A stretch of DNA of 64,000 nt from Hyphomicrobiales bacterium (GTDB taxonomy: Bacteria; Pseudomonadota; Alphaproteobacteria; Rhizobiales; Rhizobiaceae): assembly GCA_900473795.1 (NCBI GenBank), contig UCMT01000052.1, forward strand, positions 62,001-126,000. The letters are read 5' to 3'. Position numbers and translations under genes: made by a program. Below the pieces are notes generated by a model. It saw only the letters and a program-made list of their open reading frames with translations, was not told where the DNA came from and made no database searches. Positions 1 through 8,472 of this stretch are shown here, one piece after another; positions within the stretch are counted from its first letter, which is position 1; every line of letters begins with the position of its first letter.

Positions 1-1
1 C

Positions 2-262
2 AGGCAAGTCGAGACGATCCTGGTCAACATCTTTGCGGGCATCAACCGCTGCGACTGGGTGGCCGAGGGCGTGATCAAGGCACTGCGTGAGGTTGGCGTA
101 CCGGTACCGCTCGTCGTGCGCCTCTCCGGCACCAACATGGACGAGGGCCGGCGCATCCTGGCGGAGTCCGGCGAAGACATCATCGTTGCGGAAACGCTGG
201 CCGAGGCCGCCGACAAGGCCGTCGAGGCGTGGCGCGCTTTCAGCGCAAACAAGGCTGCTTGA
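2..262 (+). CDS. mtkA: Malate-CoA ligase beta subunit, C-terminal part (gene begins before the window)
   Basis: This is the last 86 codons of an ADP-forming acyl-CoA ligase beta subunit; the open frame runs from base 2 to a TGA at 260-262. The CoA-ligase motif [19 protein letters not shown] and the later VRLSGTN are visible. In succinyl-CoA synthetase the equivalent is usually NIFGGIVRCD. The AGINRCDW version, as I remember it, is typical of malate thiokinase MtkA, and the downstream alpha subunit also fits MtkB. With MtkB the enzyme would form malyl-CoA from malate, CoA and ATP in the cytoplasm. The alpha gene starts 14 bases later, so the two are co-transcribed. A SucC-type enzyme remains possible because the N-terminal ATP-grasp region is outside the window. 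Confidence 0.8.
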   Translation, partial: RQVETILVNIFAGINRCDWVAEGVIKALREVGVPVPLVVRLSGTNMDEGRRILAESGEDIIVAETLAEAADKAVEAWRAFSANKAA

Positions 263-276
263 GGGAGGCTCCGGAT

Positions 277-1176
277 ATGTCCATTCTACTCGACAAGAAC
301 ACCCGCGTCATCGTTCAGGGCTTCACCGGCAAGATCGGCAGTTTCCACGCCGAGGACATGAAGCGCTATGGCACCAACGTTGTCGGCGGCGTCACCCCCG
401 GCAAGGGCGGCCATACTCATCTCGGCATGCCGGTCTTCAACACGGTGAAGGGCGCTGCGCAGGAAACCGGCGCGGACGCCTCGATCGTCTTCGTGCCGCC
501 GCCCTTTGCGGCCGACTCCATCATGGAAGCGGCGGATGCCGGCATTCGGCTCTGCGTCTGCATCACCGACGGCATTCCCTCCCAGGACATGATCAGGGTC
601 AAGCGATACATGCGGCGCTACCGCTTCGAGGATCGCATGACCCTGATCGGGCCGAACTGCGCCGGCATGATCACGCCCGGCGAGGCGTTGATGGGCATCA
701 TGCCGGGCTCGATTTACCTGCCTGGCCGCATCGGCATCGTCGGCCGTTCGGGCACGCTTGGCTACGAGGCTGCAAGCCAGATGAAGGCGCTCGGCATTGG
801 CGTGTCGACGTCGGTCGGAATCGGCGGCGACCCGGTCAACGGTTCGTCCTTCAAGGACATGCTGGAGTTGTTCGAGCAAGATCCGAACACGGACGCGGTG
901 TTGATGATCGGCGAGATCGGCGGCCCGCAGGAGGCGGAGGCCGCACTCTGGGCGCGCGATCACATGAAGAAGCCGTTGATCGCCTACATCGCAGGCCTTT
1001 CAGCCCCGAAGGGCCGTCGCATGGGCCATGCGGGTGCAATCATCTCTGCCTTTGGGGAATCGGCGCAGGAGAAGGTCGAGCTCCTGAAAAGAGCCGGGGT
1101 TACAATTGTGCCGACGCCGTCTTCGTTCGGCGAGACGGTAGCGGAGGTGTTGTCCGTCATGAACAAGGCGGCCTGA
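277..1176 (+). CDS. mtkB: Malate-CoA ligase alpha subunit
   Basis: A 299-residue CoA-binding alpha subunit of the succinyl/malyl-CoA synthetase family. The CoA-binding loop [10 protein letters not shown] lies at residues 15-24, GPNCAG at 125-130, [10 protein letters not shown] at 156-165, and the phosphorylated histidine is His251 in RMGHAGAII. The insert VKRYMRRY near residue 108 and the stretch [11 protein letters not shown] match MtkB of methylotrophs better than SucD from memory. The start at 277 follows a GAGGGAGG Shine-Dalgarno; an upstream start at 229 would overlap mtkA. Malyl-CoA made here could be cleaved by malyl-CoA lyase to glyoxylate and acetyl-CoA, but no lyase is in the window. 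A perfect hairpin spans the stop codon. Confidence 0.85.
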   Translation: MSILLDKNTRVIVQGFTGKIGSFHAEDMKRYGTNVVGGVTPGKGGHTHLGMPVFNTVKGAAQETGADASIVFVPPPFAADSIMEAADAGIRLCVCITDGIPSQDMIRVKRYMRRYRFEDRMTLIGPNCAGMITPGEALMGIMPGSIYLPGRIGIVGRSGTLGYEAASQMKALGIGVSTSVGIGGDPVNGSSFKDMLELFEQDPNTDAVLMIGEIGGPQEAEAALWARDHMKKPLIAYIAGLSAPKGRRMGHAGAIISAFGESAQEKVELLKRAGVTIVPTPSSFGETVAEVLSVMNKAA

Positions 1177-1185
1177 ATGGCCGCC
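1167..1185 (+). terminator. Inverted repeat over the mtkB stop codon
   Basis: A perfect 7-bp stem, GGCGGCC and GGCCGCC, encloses TGAAT, so the mtkB stop codon sits in the loop. C-rich sequence follows rather than a T-run, so intrinsic termination is uncertain; it may instead protect the mRNA 3' end. Confidence 0.4.
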
Positions 1186-1726
1186 CCCCGTGTCCTTGGG
1201 ACTCGGCGGTGCCCGCGAGAAGTCGAGTTCGTGCTGGCGTGACTGCTAAAGCCGCCGAATATGGAGATTTCATGGATGCGGATTGAGAACACACCTTTGG
1301 GTAGGCCGCGCCCTACCCACCCCTCCCAGCAACCACCCGCCGGGGCTGAGCGCGGACTGCCCATCCGGCAGCCATTTCTGCCTTAGCGAGTGTTGTGCGG
1401 ACATGGTCCCTGGGGCAACTTCCGCGTTGAGGAACAGGCCCCCACGCAGCCCAAGAATTTAATAGGGAAGACCGAAAATGCAACAATTCCGACCTGGTCA
1501 GATCGATCCGCGGTCTTCTGGCCGGCCTTGTTCATCATCGCTTCTTCCGTGAATAATCCGGAAATTTCGCCTAAAAGAATTCGGTTTTGGACAAGCCATG
1601 GTCGCAACTGACACGAGTGCAACCGAGTGATCTGTTAGTCACCCAAGGAAAGCGGCCGTAGAGCCGCACAGTCACAAAGGCGCGTCCGGCGTCGTTACCT
1701 CAACAGCATTTATCAGTCCGCCACCT
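1186..1726. other. Long intergenic region before the BCCT gene
   Basis: About 540 bases with no convincing gene on either strand. Short open frames on both strands between 1383 and 1622 mirror each other and look like shadows. No riboswitch or repeat was recognised. Confidence 0.5.
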
Positions 1727-1742
1727 GACCTCTCGAGAGGTC
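1727..1742. promoter_or_regulatory. Perfect 16-bp palindrome upstream of the BCCT gene
   Basis: GACCTCTCGAGAGGTC is a perfect 8+8 inverted repeat without spacer, ending 64 bases before the BCCT start. Its symmetry and position suggest a dimeric repressor or activator site. No regulator gene is adjacent, so the ligand protein is unknown. Confidence 0.45.
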
Positions 1743-1806
1743 GGCCCTGTCGCGGTAGCCGACATTCAAAGGGAACGTCACCACATAAAATCTGGAAGGA
1801 TATAGC

Positions 1807-3378
1807 ATGTCGACTGCAGATAGACTGCGAAGCATAGATCCGGCGGTGTTCTGGCCGGCCATAGCGATAACGGCCGGGTTCATCTCATGGGGAGCGGTGG
1901 CCCCAGATAGCCTCGCCTCGGTCACCCAAGCTACTCTTTCGGCGATCATCAACGGTTTCGGATGGGGCTTTGTTGTCTCGACCGCGTTGTTCCTGGTCTT
2001 TGCCGGGTTCCTGGCGATCAGCCGTTTCGGCAGGATCAGGCTTGGCGCCGATGACGAACTTCCGGAATTCCGGACGGTTTCGTGGGTATGCATGATGTTC
2101 AGCGTCGGCATGGGCATCGGTCTGATGTTCTGGGGCGTTGCCGAGCCAGTTTTCCATTTTGGTGCACCGCCTCACGGGCTGGCGGCCGCGCAAACCAAGG
2201 AAGCTGCGCTGGTCGCGATGAAATATTCCTATTTCCATTGGGCGCTGCACCCTTGGGCGATCTATGCGATTGTCGGACTGGCGATCGCTTACTTCACCTA
2301 CCGCAAAGGCTTGCCAATCCTGATCTCGAGTGCATTCACCCCCTTGCTCGGCAGCGCGGTTAACGGGCCGATCGGTAAGACGATCGATATTCTCGCCGTT
2401 ATCGCCACGCTGTTCGGCACGGCGACATCGCTCGGACTTGGCGCACAGCAGATCAACAGCGGCTTGAATTTTCTCTGGGGAACCGGCGAGGGAACAAGCA
2501 TTGCGCTTGCGATCATCGTGGTGCTGTCGGTGCTGTTTATACTTTCGGCGGTGTCCGGTGTAGGCAAAGGCGTTCAGTTCCTGAGCAACATGAACATGGT
2601 GGTCGCCGCCGCGTTGCTGCTCTTCCTGGCTATCGTCGGGCCGACCATCTTCATCCTCAACACGTTCACCGAAGCGCTTGGCGACTACCTGGCCGATCTC
2701 GTCACCATGTCGTTCCGCACCGCCGCCTTTAGCGACGGTAAATGGCTGGGCAGCTGGACGATCTTCTACTGGGCCTGGTGGGTGTCCTGGGCGCCTTTCG
2801 TCGGCGTGTTCATCGCTCGCATCTCGCGCGGCCGCACCATCCGCGAATTCGTCATCGGCGTTCTGCTCATCCCAAGCGGCGTAACCTTTCTCTGGTTCAC
2901 CATCATGGGTGGCACGGCGCTGCATTCCGAACTGATGGGGATCGGCGGCCTTGTCGAGGCGGTCAACAATAAGGGTGCCGCTATCTCACTGTTTGCCCTG
3001 CTCGAACAATATCCAGGAACAGCGGTCACCTCGTTCGTCGCGATCTTCCTTGTCGCCATCTTCTTCATCTCGGGAGCGGATGCCGCCTCGATCGTGATGG
3101 GCATGCTGTCGTCTCGCGGCACGCTTGAGCCCGCACGCAGCGTTGTCGTCTTGTGGGGCGTCCTTGCAGGAGCGTCGGCCTGCGTGCTGCTGGTGATGGG
3201 AGGCCTGGAAGGCCTGCAGACAGCATCAATCATCGCGGCAGCGCCCTTCCTCGTCGTCATGGTCGGGCTGTGTATCTCCCTTTGGAAAGCGCTGTTGGAC
3301 GACCTCGAAGGGCGGAGCGAACCGGCCCCTCCCCTAGCCGAAAGCCTGCCATTGGCCGCAGCGGTTGCGGCCGAGTAG
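1807..3378 (+). CDS. BCCT-family betaine/carnitine/choline transporter
   Basis: A 523-residue inner-membrane secondary transporter of the BCCT family, which imports quaternary ammonium compounds such as glycine betaine, choline or carnitine with sodium or protons. The family signature MGIGLMFWGVAEPVFHF lies near residue 102, and the tryptophan-rich segment around WAWWVSWAPFVGVFIARIS is near residue 320. About twelve hydrophobic segments are evident and the length is typical. The start at 1807 follows GGAAGGA at six bases. The gene stands alone, with a palindrome upstream and an intrinsic terminator downstream, so it is a single-gene transcript. Substrate cannot be fixed from sequence. The role would be osmoprotection or uptake of a plant-derived betaine. 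Confidence 0.9.
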   Translation: MSTADRLRSIDPAVFWPAIAITAGFISWGAVAPDSLASVTQATLSAIINGFGWGFVVSTALFLVFAGFLAISRFGRIRLGADDELPEFRTVSWVCMMFSVGMGIGLMFWGVAEPVFHFGAPPHGLAAAQTKEAALVAMKYSYFHWALHPWAIYAIVGLAIAYFTYRKGLPILISSAFTPLLGSAVNGPIGKTIDILAVIATLFGTATSLGLGAQQINSGLNFLWGTGEGTSIALAIIVVLSVLFILSAVSGVGKGVQFLSNMNMVVAAALLLFLAIVGPTIFILNTFTEALGDYLADLVTMSFRTAAFSDGKWLGSWTIFYWAWWVSWAPFVGVFIARISRGRTIREFVIGVLLIPSGVTFLWFTIMGGTALHSELMGIGGLVEAVNNKGAAISLFALLEQYPGTAVTSFVAIFLVAIFFISGADAASIVMGMLSSRGTLEPARSVVVLWGVLAGASACVLLVMGGLEGLQTASIIAAAPFLVVMVGLCISLWKALLDDLEGRSEPAPPLAESLPLAAAVAAE

Positions 3379-3407
3379 GTCCCGCTACTCCGTCCATGCG
3401 GCTAGCA

Positions 3408-3440
3408 AACCGCACCTGAATACGACCTTCAGGTGCGGTT
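3408..3440 (+). terminator. Stem-loop terminator after the BCCT gene
   Basis: A perfect 13-bp stem (AACCGCACCTGAA with TTCAGGTGCGGTT) and a 7-base loop begin 30 bases after the stop codon. The tail is CTTGGG, so the T-run is poor, but the stem is long and stable. Confidence 0.7.
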
Positions 3441-3600
3441 CTTGGGCGTGCCGGAAAAATTTGCCCGCTGACCGACACTGGTCGACGCAGACCTCTGCAA
3501 GGCTGACAGGCACGAAGCGTCGTCGGCCGGATTTCTAACGAATGGCCGCGGTTAGCCAGTAACTAAACGCTCCGCCACCAGGTGTGTGTACAGGCCCTGC

Positions 3601-3684
3601 TCAATACCAGCGTCCTCGGCCGTACCAACCGCCGCCGAGCAGGAGAAGAACGAGAACTATGATGAGAAGTGTGGTCGTATCCAT
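3601..3684 (-). CDS. Tiny membrane protein, DUF3309-like
   Basis: A 27-residue peptide. Residues 2-16 (DTTTLLIIVLVLLLL) form one hydrophobic helix, followed by GGGWYGRGRWY at the C terminus. This plan of a Leu/Val helix and a Gly-Trp-Tyr-Arg tail resembles the small DUF3309 proteins common in Rhizobiales. A good Shine-Dalgarno (GAGGAGA) lies six bases before the ATG at 3684, which supports translation despite the small size. Longer in-frame extensions upstream have no ribosome site. It stands alone between the BCCT terminator and the rbs operon. Function is unknown; a stress-related membrane peptide would be a guess. Confidence 0.6.
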   Translation of the reverse strand: MDTTTLLIIVLVLLLLGGGWYGRGRWY

Positions 3685-3864
3685 GCAGGTCTCCTCGAAG
3701 TACCTGACCATCTCCATCGCACTACTTGCACGATGCGCCGGTCGCAATGGGACTCCAACATAACCCAACGTCCACAGCGGGTTTTCGTTCCATCGATCCG
3801 CCGATCGCCTGTGGAGTGGATGCGGTGATGGTGCGCCGCGGAGGCCTCGACATCGACTGACAGG

Positions 3865-4212
3865 GTCCCCCCGCTGCACCCGGATAGACGATAATTGCGT
3901 TCTCGCCCGTCTGATCGTTGACTACATGAGCGCCGCACCGGTCGCGACGTCATCCAGAACGGTTAGCTCCGCCGTGACGCCAGCCTCTCGAAAGGCCCTC
4001 AACGCCATATCACCGACGCTATCGGCGAAAGATCTTGGAGATGAACGAGACCTTCGCGCCTGCTCGCGCCGCAACCGTCTGATTGGCTCCCTTTTTTCCT
4101 CCCGCCCCGATCGCGAAGCCGTTAACGGCGATCGTTTCCCCGACGACCGGCATATGGCGGGCAAGACAGGCCGTGTCGGCAACGAAGATTCCAGGTATCG
4201 AAACCTTCGTCA
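3865..4212 (-). pseudogene. rbsK: Ribokinase remnant with frameshifts and lost C-terminus
   Basis: Three reading frames together spell the first third of a ribokinase. From 4212 come VSIPGIFVADTACLARHMP, VGETIAVNGFAIGAGG, KGANQTVAARAGAKVSFISK. After a shift near 4035-4045 comes DSVGDMALRAFREAGV and VATGAAL. After a second shift near 3925 comes NDQTGENAIIVYPGAAGG. Homology then stops, so the catalytic GAGD anion-hole region and the rest of the roughly 300-residue enzyme are absent. The expected start codon is CTG rather than ATG, although GGAAG sits seven bases upstream. It lies 14 bases after rbsD, the normal operon position. Ribose phosphorylation must come from elsewhere, or the operon serves another sugar. 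Confidence 0.85.
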
Positions 4213-4226
4213 GGCAACACTTCCGA

Positions 4227-4682
4227 TTATGGCGAAACAGGCGGGACAACGCCTTTGGTGAATAGGAAGCAGCCATAGAAGCGCACTTCACCCGTGGTGA
4301 TCACGCAGTACGCCTTCTTTGCAAGATCGTAGAAAGCGAAGCGTTCGATGCCATACATTGGCGACGGCTTTTCCTCCACCGCGTCGATTTCGGCCTGAAC
4401 CTCTGTTTGCACCGCAGGGATTTCGCCCGGACGACCCATCTCTTCCATCCGCCCGGCAGAATTTTGAAGTGGCGTGTCGAGCGGCATGACCGAAAGGATG
4501 GCTCGCACGGCACGCGCCGCAGGTACGTTGTCGATGCTGAGGAGTGTGCCTAGTGAGGTTTGTCGAGCGATTGATGTCGAGGGAAAGTTGGTGTCAGAGA
4601 TCACCACCGTGTCGCCGTGGCCCATCGAGCGCAAGGCATGCAACACGTCGGCGTTCAAGACGGGATCGATATTCTTAAGCAT
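4227..4682 (-). CDS. rbsD: RbsD/FucU-family sugar mutarotase
   Basis: A 151-residue RbsD/FucU family protein. Members interconvert pyranose and furanose or alpha and beta forms of ribose or fucose after import, in the cytoplasm. The N-terminal MLKNIDPVLNADVLHALRSM, the catalytic-type GHGD at residues 22-25, SDTNFPS near residue 29 and the C-terminal GEVRFYGCFLFTKGVV are characteristic. The length favours FucU-like members, which are about 140-150 residues. It follows the permease gene by 31 bases and precedes the broken rbsK, so it belongs to the rbs operon. Whether the sugar is ribose, fucose or another aldose is not settled. Confidence 0.88.
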   Translation of the reverse strand: MLKNIDPVLNADVLHALRSMGHGDTVVISDTNFPSTSIARQTSLGTLLSIDNVPAARAVRAILSVMPLDTPLQNSAGRMEEMGRPGEIPAVQTEVQAEIDAVEEKPSPMYGIERFAFYDLAKKAYCVITTGEVRFYGCFLFTKGVVPPVSP

Positions 4683-4713
4683 CGCGGCTCCTTGTGTGGG
4701 GAAACGGCGGCCT

Positions 4714-5724
4714 TCAGGACGCCGTGATCCGTTCGCGGTACTTGTCGATGATGACCGCCAGGATGATGACGACCCCGGTGATCATCTGGCGCATGAAGTC
4801 GCTCAATCCGAAGAGGATGAGACCATTCGCCAGAACGCCGATGATGCAGGCGCCAAGCAGGGTGCCGACCACGGTGCCACGTCCGCCATTGAGACTGGTG
4901 CCGCCGATGATAACGGCGGCAATCGCATTGAGCTCGAAGCCGATGCCGATGATCGGGCTCGCGATGTTGAGCCGCGCCATGTAGACCATGGCCGCGATCC
5001 CGACCAGCGCGCCAGCGATTGTGAAGGCCGCCACTTTGTAGAACATCAGAGAATGGCCCGCGAGGCGCACGGCTTCCTCGTTGTTGCCGATCCCGTAAAG
5101 CAAGCGGCCGAAGACTGTCTTGGACAGCACGAACCACGCGACCGCAACCAGAACCAGCGCAATGAGAAATACCACCGGCACCCCGACCACCATTTGCGAA
5201 CCAAAGGCATTGAAGCTTGGTGGGAACGAATAGATCGTACGCGCATCGGTCACCTGCAGGGCGGCTCCACGCGCGATGTTGAGCATGCCGAGCGTGACGA
5301 TAAAGGACGGCAGGCCCCAAAACGCGCTGATCCAGCCATTGAGGAAGCCGCAGACCACGCCCGTGCCAATAGCCGCAAGCGTTGCAAGACAAACGGCCTG
5401 GAACACCGAAAGGTCGGGGATGGTCAACACCGTACCCGCCACAACCGCACAAAAGGCAAGCATGGATCCGACCGACAGATCGATGCCGCCGATCAGGATG
5501 ACAAACGTCATGCCAATGGCAAGGATGAGGTTGATCGTGATCTGGGTCAGGATGTTGGAGATATTGTTGGGCGTCAGAAAATGCTCGGTGCTCAACGAGA
5601 AGAATACGATCAGCAGCAGCAGCGCGATCCCTATGCCGGCATCGCGCAGCATCAATTTCATCGACATGCCCGACACCGGAGCCTCTGTGGTGCCGTTCAG
5701 CGTTGTTTTATCAAGTGCTTGCAT
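4714..5724 (-). CDS. rbsC: Sugar ABC transporter permease, RbsC type
   Basis: A 336-residue inner-membrane permease of the carbohydrate uptake class 2 family. Around ten hydrophobic segments are evident. The family motif ILIGGIDLSVGSMLAF sits near residue 75, and GGTSLNGGRGTVVGT near residue 265 is the usual cytoplasmic loop. The ATG at 5724 lies two bases after the rbsA stop and is within the expected family length; the open frame upstream is a shadow of rbsA. It would form the channel with RbsA and receive sugar from the periplasmic protein encoded upstream. Confidence 0.93.
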   Translation of the reverse strand: MQALDKTTLNGTTEAPVSGMSMKLMLRDAGIGIALLLLIVFFSLSTEHFLTPNNISNILTQITINLILAIGMTFVILIGGIDLSVGSMLAFCAVVAGTVLTIPDLSVFQAVCLATLAAIGTGVVCGFLNGWISAFWGLPSFIVTLGMLNIARGAALQVTDARTIYSFPPSFNAFGSQMVVGVPVVFLIALVLVAVAWFVLSKTVFGRLLYGIGNNEEAVRLAGHSLMFYKVAAFTIAGALVGIAAMVYMARLNIASPIIGIGFELNAIAAVIIGGTSLNGGRGTVVGTLLGACIIGVLANGLILFGLSDFMRQMITGVVIILAVIIDKYRERITAS

Positions 5725-5726
5725 CG

Positions 5727-7292
5727 TCAGTGCCCCGTCTGTCTTCGTTCGCCCTGGTAGGCATAGGTCAAAATCTTTTCCTCGGAGAAACCTGCGCGCG
5801 GCACTTCGCCGACGATGCGGTGCTGCGACATCACCATGATCCGGTCGCAAAGTGTCATCAGTTCCGGCAGCTCGGAAGAGACGACCAGCAAAGCCAGGCC
5901 CTTTTCGGCGAGCCTGCGGATCAGCGCATAGATTTCCGCCTTGGCCCCGACATCGACACCCCGGGTCGGCTCGTCGAGCAGCAGGACCTGTGGATTGCGC
6001 GCCAGCCACTTGGCCAGAACCACCTTCTGCTGATTGCCGCCAGAAAGCGTGGCTGCATGCCTCGAGGGACCGCCATATTTGAGCTTCAGATCCGCGCCGA
6101 ACTGTTGCGTCATGGTATTTTCCATCTTGCGGTCGAGCAGGCCGACCCGTGAGATGCTGGACAGAGACGCAAGCGTGACGTTGGCAGCTATCGGCATCGT
6201 CAGAATCAGGCCTTCTTCCTTGCGGTCTTCGGTCACGAAGCCGATACCGGCCTGGATCGCTTCGCGGGGCGAGCGAAACGTGGCCGGCTTGCCATCTCTC
6301 AGAAGCGTTCCCGAGAGCGGCTGCTCGGCCGCGAAGATGGCGCGAAGCAATTCCGTCCGGCCCGAGCCCACTAGGCCTGCGATTCCCAGAATTTCGCCCT
6401 TGTGCAGATCAAGCGATATACCGTCCGCATGGGGCGATTGAGCATGGCGGAAATTAACGAGCGAGAGTGTGATGTCCTGCCCTGCGCTGGATATCGCCTC
6501 ACTTGCCATTTCCTTCTGCAACTGCTGCCCCACCATACCCCGCACGAGTTCGTCATGGCTGGTCTCGCCGATCCGGCGAGAAAAGACAGTCTCGCCGTTG
6601 CGCAGAACTGTGACGCGGTCACAGATCCGGAAGATCTCATCCAGATGATGCGAGACGAAGATCACGGAGACGCCGCGGCTGCGCAGATCGTTGATGATGG
6701 CAAAAAGCCGATCCGTCTCGCGGGACGTCAGCGTCGCGGTCGGCTCGTCGAGAATGAGGACACGGCTCTCGGTCATCAGCGCACGGGCGACTTCAACCAA
6801 CTGGCGGTGCGCGATGCCGAGACGCTCCACCGGCCAACGGACGTCGATATCCTTCAGGCCAATGGCATCGAGGGCGCCGCGGGCGCGTGCATTCATGTCG
6901 TTGCGCTTGACCACGCCAAACAAATTGCGCGGCAGGTGCTCGATGAAGATGTTTTCCGCAACGGAAAGGAAGGGAAGCAGGTTGAATTCCTGATGCACGA
7001 CCTGAAGTCCCCGCGCCTTCGCATCGCGGGGTGTATGGGGCTCATAGGCTTCACCCGCCAGACTGATTGCACCTGAATCGGGTTTCACGATGCCGCAGAG
7101 GACCTTGATCAGGGTGGACTTGCCAGCACCGTTCTCGCCGATGAGCCCGTGTACCTCGCCGGGCGCAACGGACAATGTCACGCCATTCAGCGCAACTGTG
7201 CCGCCGAAACGTTTGCGGACGTCATGCAGGTCAAGAATGGGTAGACGCGATGCGCCCGTCTGGTGCGCCACGCCGGAATCCGTATATGTCAT
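5727..7292 (-). CDS. rbsA: Sugar ABC transporter ATPase, RbsA type
   Basis: A 521-residue protein with two fused ATPase domains, as usual for ribose-type transporters. The first domain has Walker A GENGAGKST near residue 54 and Walker B LILDEPTATL near residue 181. The second has the degenerate Walker A GLVGSGRTE near residue 311, the signature LSGGNQQKVVLAK near residue 420 and Walker B LLLDEPTRGVD. A degenerate second ATP site is normal for this family. The Shine-Dalgarno GAGGGGG lies five bases before the ATG. It is the second gene of the operon, 61 bases after rbsB. Confidence 0.95.
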   Translation of the reverse strand: MTYTDSGVAHQTGASRLPILDLHDVRKRFGGTVALNGVTLSVAPGEVHGLIGENGAGKSTLIKVLCGIVKPDSGAISLAGEAYEPHTPRDAKARGLQVVHQEFNLLPFLSVAENIFIEHLPRNLFGVVKRNDMNARARGALDAIGLKDIDVRWPVERLGIAHRQLVEVARALMTESRVLILDEPTATLTSRETDRLFAIINDLRSRGVSVIFVSHHLDEIFRICDRVTVLRNGETVFSRRIGETSHDELVRGMVGQQLQKEMASEAISSAGQDITLSLVNFRHAQSPHADGISLDLHKGEILGIAGLVGSGRTELLRAIFAAEQPLSGTLLRDGKPATFRSPREAIQAGIGFVTEDRKEEGLILTMPIAANVTLASLSSISRVGLLDRKMENTMTQQFGADLKLKYGGPSRHAATLSGGNQQKVVLAKWLARNPQVLLLDEPTRGVDVGAKAEIYALIRRLAEKGLALLVVSSELPELMTLCDRIMVMSQHRIVGEVPRAGFSEEKILTYAYQGERRQTGH

Positions 7293-7353
7293 GAGAACCC
7301 CCTCGAAAAGAGAGCCGCACCGGAGACGACCGGTGCGGCGCGAGTTGTCGGGG

Positions 7354-8286
7354 CTACTTCACGTTGTCTTTGGTAACGAGTTCGATGTTGGTCTTGACCC
7401 AGCCTTCGAGCTTAGGTCCGCCGGCCACGACTTCGAGTGCCTTGTCGATCGCGTCAGCCGCCATCTGCGAGCCGAACTGGTCTACCGTCGCCAGCAGCTT
7501 GCCATCCTTCACAAGCGGTGCGACAGCCGGCACATTGTCGAAGCCGACAACCTTGATGTCGGAACGACCGGCAGCGTCCAGCGCCTTGATGACGCCGATG
7601 GCCATCGAGTCGTTGGCGGCCAAAACACCCTGGATGTCGGGATGGGCGGTCAGCATGGTCGAAAAGACGGAATTGGCTTCTTCCGTTTCCCAATGCGCGG
7701 TCCTGGAATCGAGCAGATCAAGCTTGCCTTCGGCGATCGCATCCTCGAAACCAAGCTTGCGCTGGGCGGCGTTGTCAGCCCCAGGATTACCTTCAAGGAT
7801 GACGACCTTGCCTCCAGCGCCGAGTGACTTGGCGAGGGCTTCGCCGACCATCTTGGCGCCACCCCGATTGTCCGGACCAACGAAGGCGAGATCGATGCCC
7901 GCATCCTTCTTCGCCTGCTCATCGAGCGAGACGTCGAAGTTGACGACGGTGATTCCGGCATCCATTGCTTTCTTGAGCGGGGCGACCATCGCGCGGGAGT
8001 CGGCCGGCGCAATGACGATAGCGTCAACGCCTTGAGTGATGAAATTCTCCACGCCGTTCAGCTGGCTTTCAAAATCCGTTTCATTCTGCATGCCGATGGC
8101 CTTGAGCTCGTAGTCACCGCGCTTCTTTTCGTGAGCTTCGGCGCCTTCCAGCATGTTCTTGAAGAAGTCATTGGCAAGCGACTTCATCACAAGACCGACC
8201 ACCGGCTTGTCGGCCGCGGACGCGGCTGTCGGCAGTGCGGCTGCAACAGAGAGCGCAATAATAGACGCAGCTGTAAAGAATTTCAT
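7354..8286 (-). CDS. rbsB: Periplasmic sugar-binding protein, RbsB type
   Basis: A 310-residue type I periplasmic binding protein. A signal peptide covers about residues 1-25 (hydrophobic core ASIIALSVAAALP, cleavage after ASA). The mature part starts with DKPVVGLVMKSLANDFF, a typical ribose-binding N terminus, and contains VVGFDNVP near residue 245. The ATG at 8286 is chosen because GGAGGAG is five bases upstream; the GTG two codons earlier would abut it. It is the first gene of the operon, downstream of two LacI-type operators. The protein would capture the sugar in the periplasm. Substrate is inferred from gene order only. Confidence 0.93.
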   Translation of the reverse strand: MKFFTAASIIALSVAAALPTAASAADKPVVGLVMKSLANDFFKNMLEGAEAHEKKRGDYELKAIGMQNETDFESQLNGVENFITQGVDAIVIAPADSRAMVAPLKKAMDAGITVVNFDVSLDEQAKKDAGIDLAFVGPDNRGGAKMVGEALAKSLGAGGKVVILEGNPGADNAAQRKLGFEDAIAEGKLDLLDSRTAHWETEEANSVFSTMLTAHPDIQGVLAANDSMAIGVIKALDAAGRSDIKVVGFDNVPAVAPLVKDGKLLATVDQFGSQMAADAIDKALEVVAGGPKLEGWVKTNIELVTKDNVK

Positions 8287-8325
8287 GACCACTCCTCCTT
8301 TGATCCAACGGCCCTCCAGCCGTCA

Positions 8326-8339
8326 ATGAAACGTTTCAT
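8326..8339. promoter_or_regulatory. LacI-type operator 1 in the rbs control region
   Basis: ATGAAACGTTTCAT is a perfect 14-bp palindrome with the central CG typical of LacI-family sites. It lies 39 bases upstream of the rbsB start, where bound repressor could block transcription. Confidence 0.85.
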
Positions 8340-8392
8340 AGCGTGTATGAGAACGTGAGTATGAGGTATTCGGAAAAACCCGTCCGGTCAAT

Positions 8393-8406
8393 ATGAAACG
8401 TTTCAT
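8393..8406. promoter_or_regulatory. LacI-type operator 2, between rbsB and the regulator
   Basis: This is a second exact copy of ATGAAACGTTTCAT, 67 bp from the first and 66 bases before the regulator start. Two identical sites about 6.4 helical turns apart could allow looping and autoregulation. Confidence 0.85.
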
Positions 8407-8472
8407 TGCCATAAAATAACGCCTTCGACGCAGAATTGTGCTAACACCGCCGGAAGTGAGCGTTTGGAGATC

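Noticed and set aside
87-1286. A 399-codon open frame overlapping mtkA and mtkB
   Set aside because: Composition is arginine and histidine rich with no family features; it is a shadow in another frame of the two ligase genes.
1386-1622. A possible riboswitch before the BCCT gene
   Set aside because: No consensus of glycine, SAM or other known riboswitches could be matched, and it lies 200 bases from the gene.
4474-5760. A 428-codon plus-strand frame over the sugar permease gene
   Set aside because: Rich in Asp, Arg, His and Gln, as antisense shadows of GC-rich membrane proteins usually are; the minus strand encodes a clear RbsC permease.
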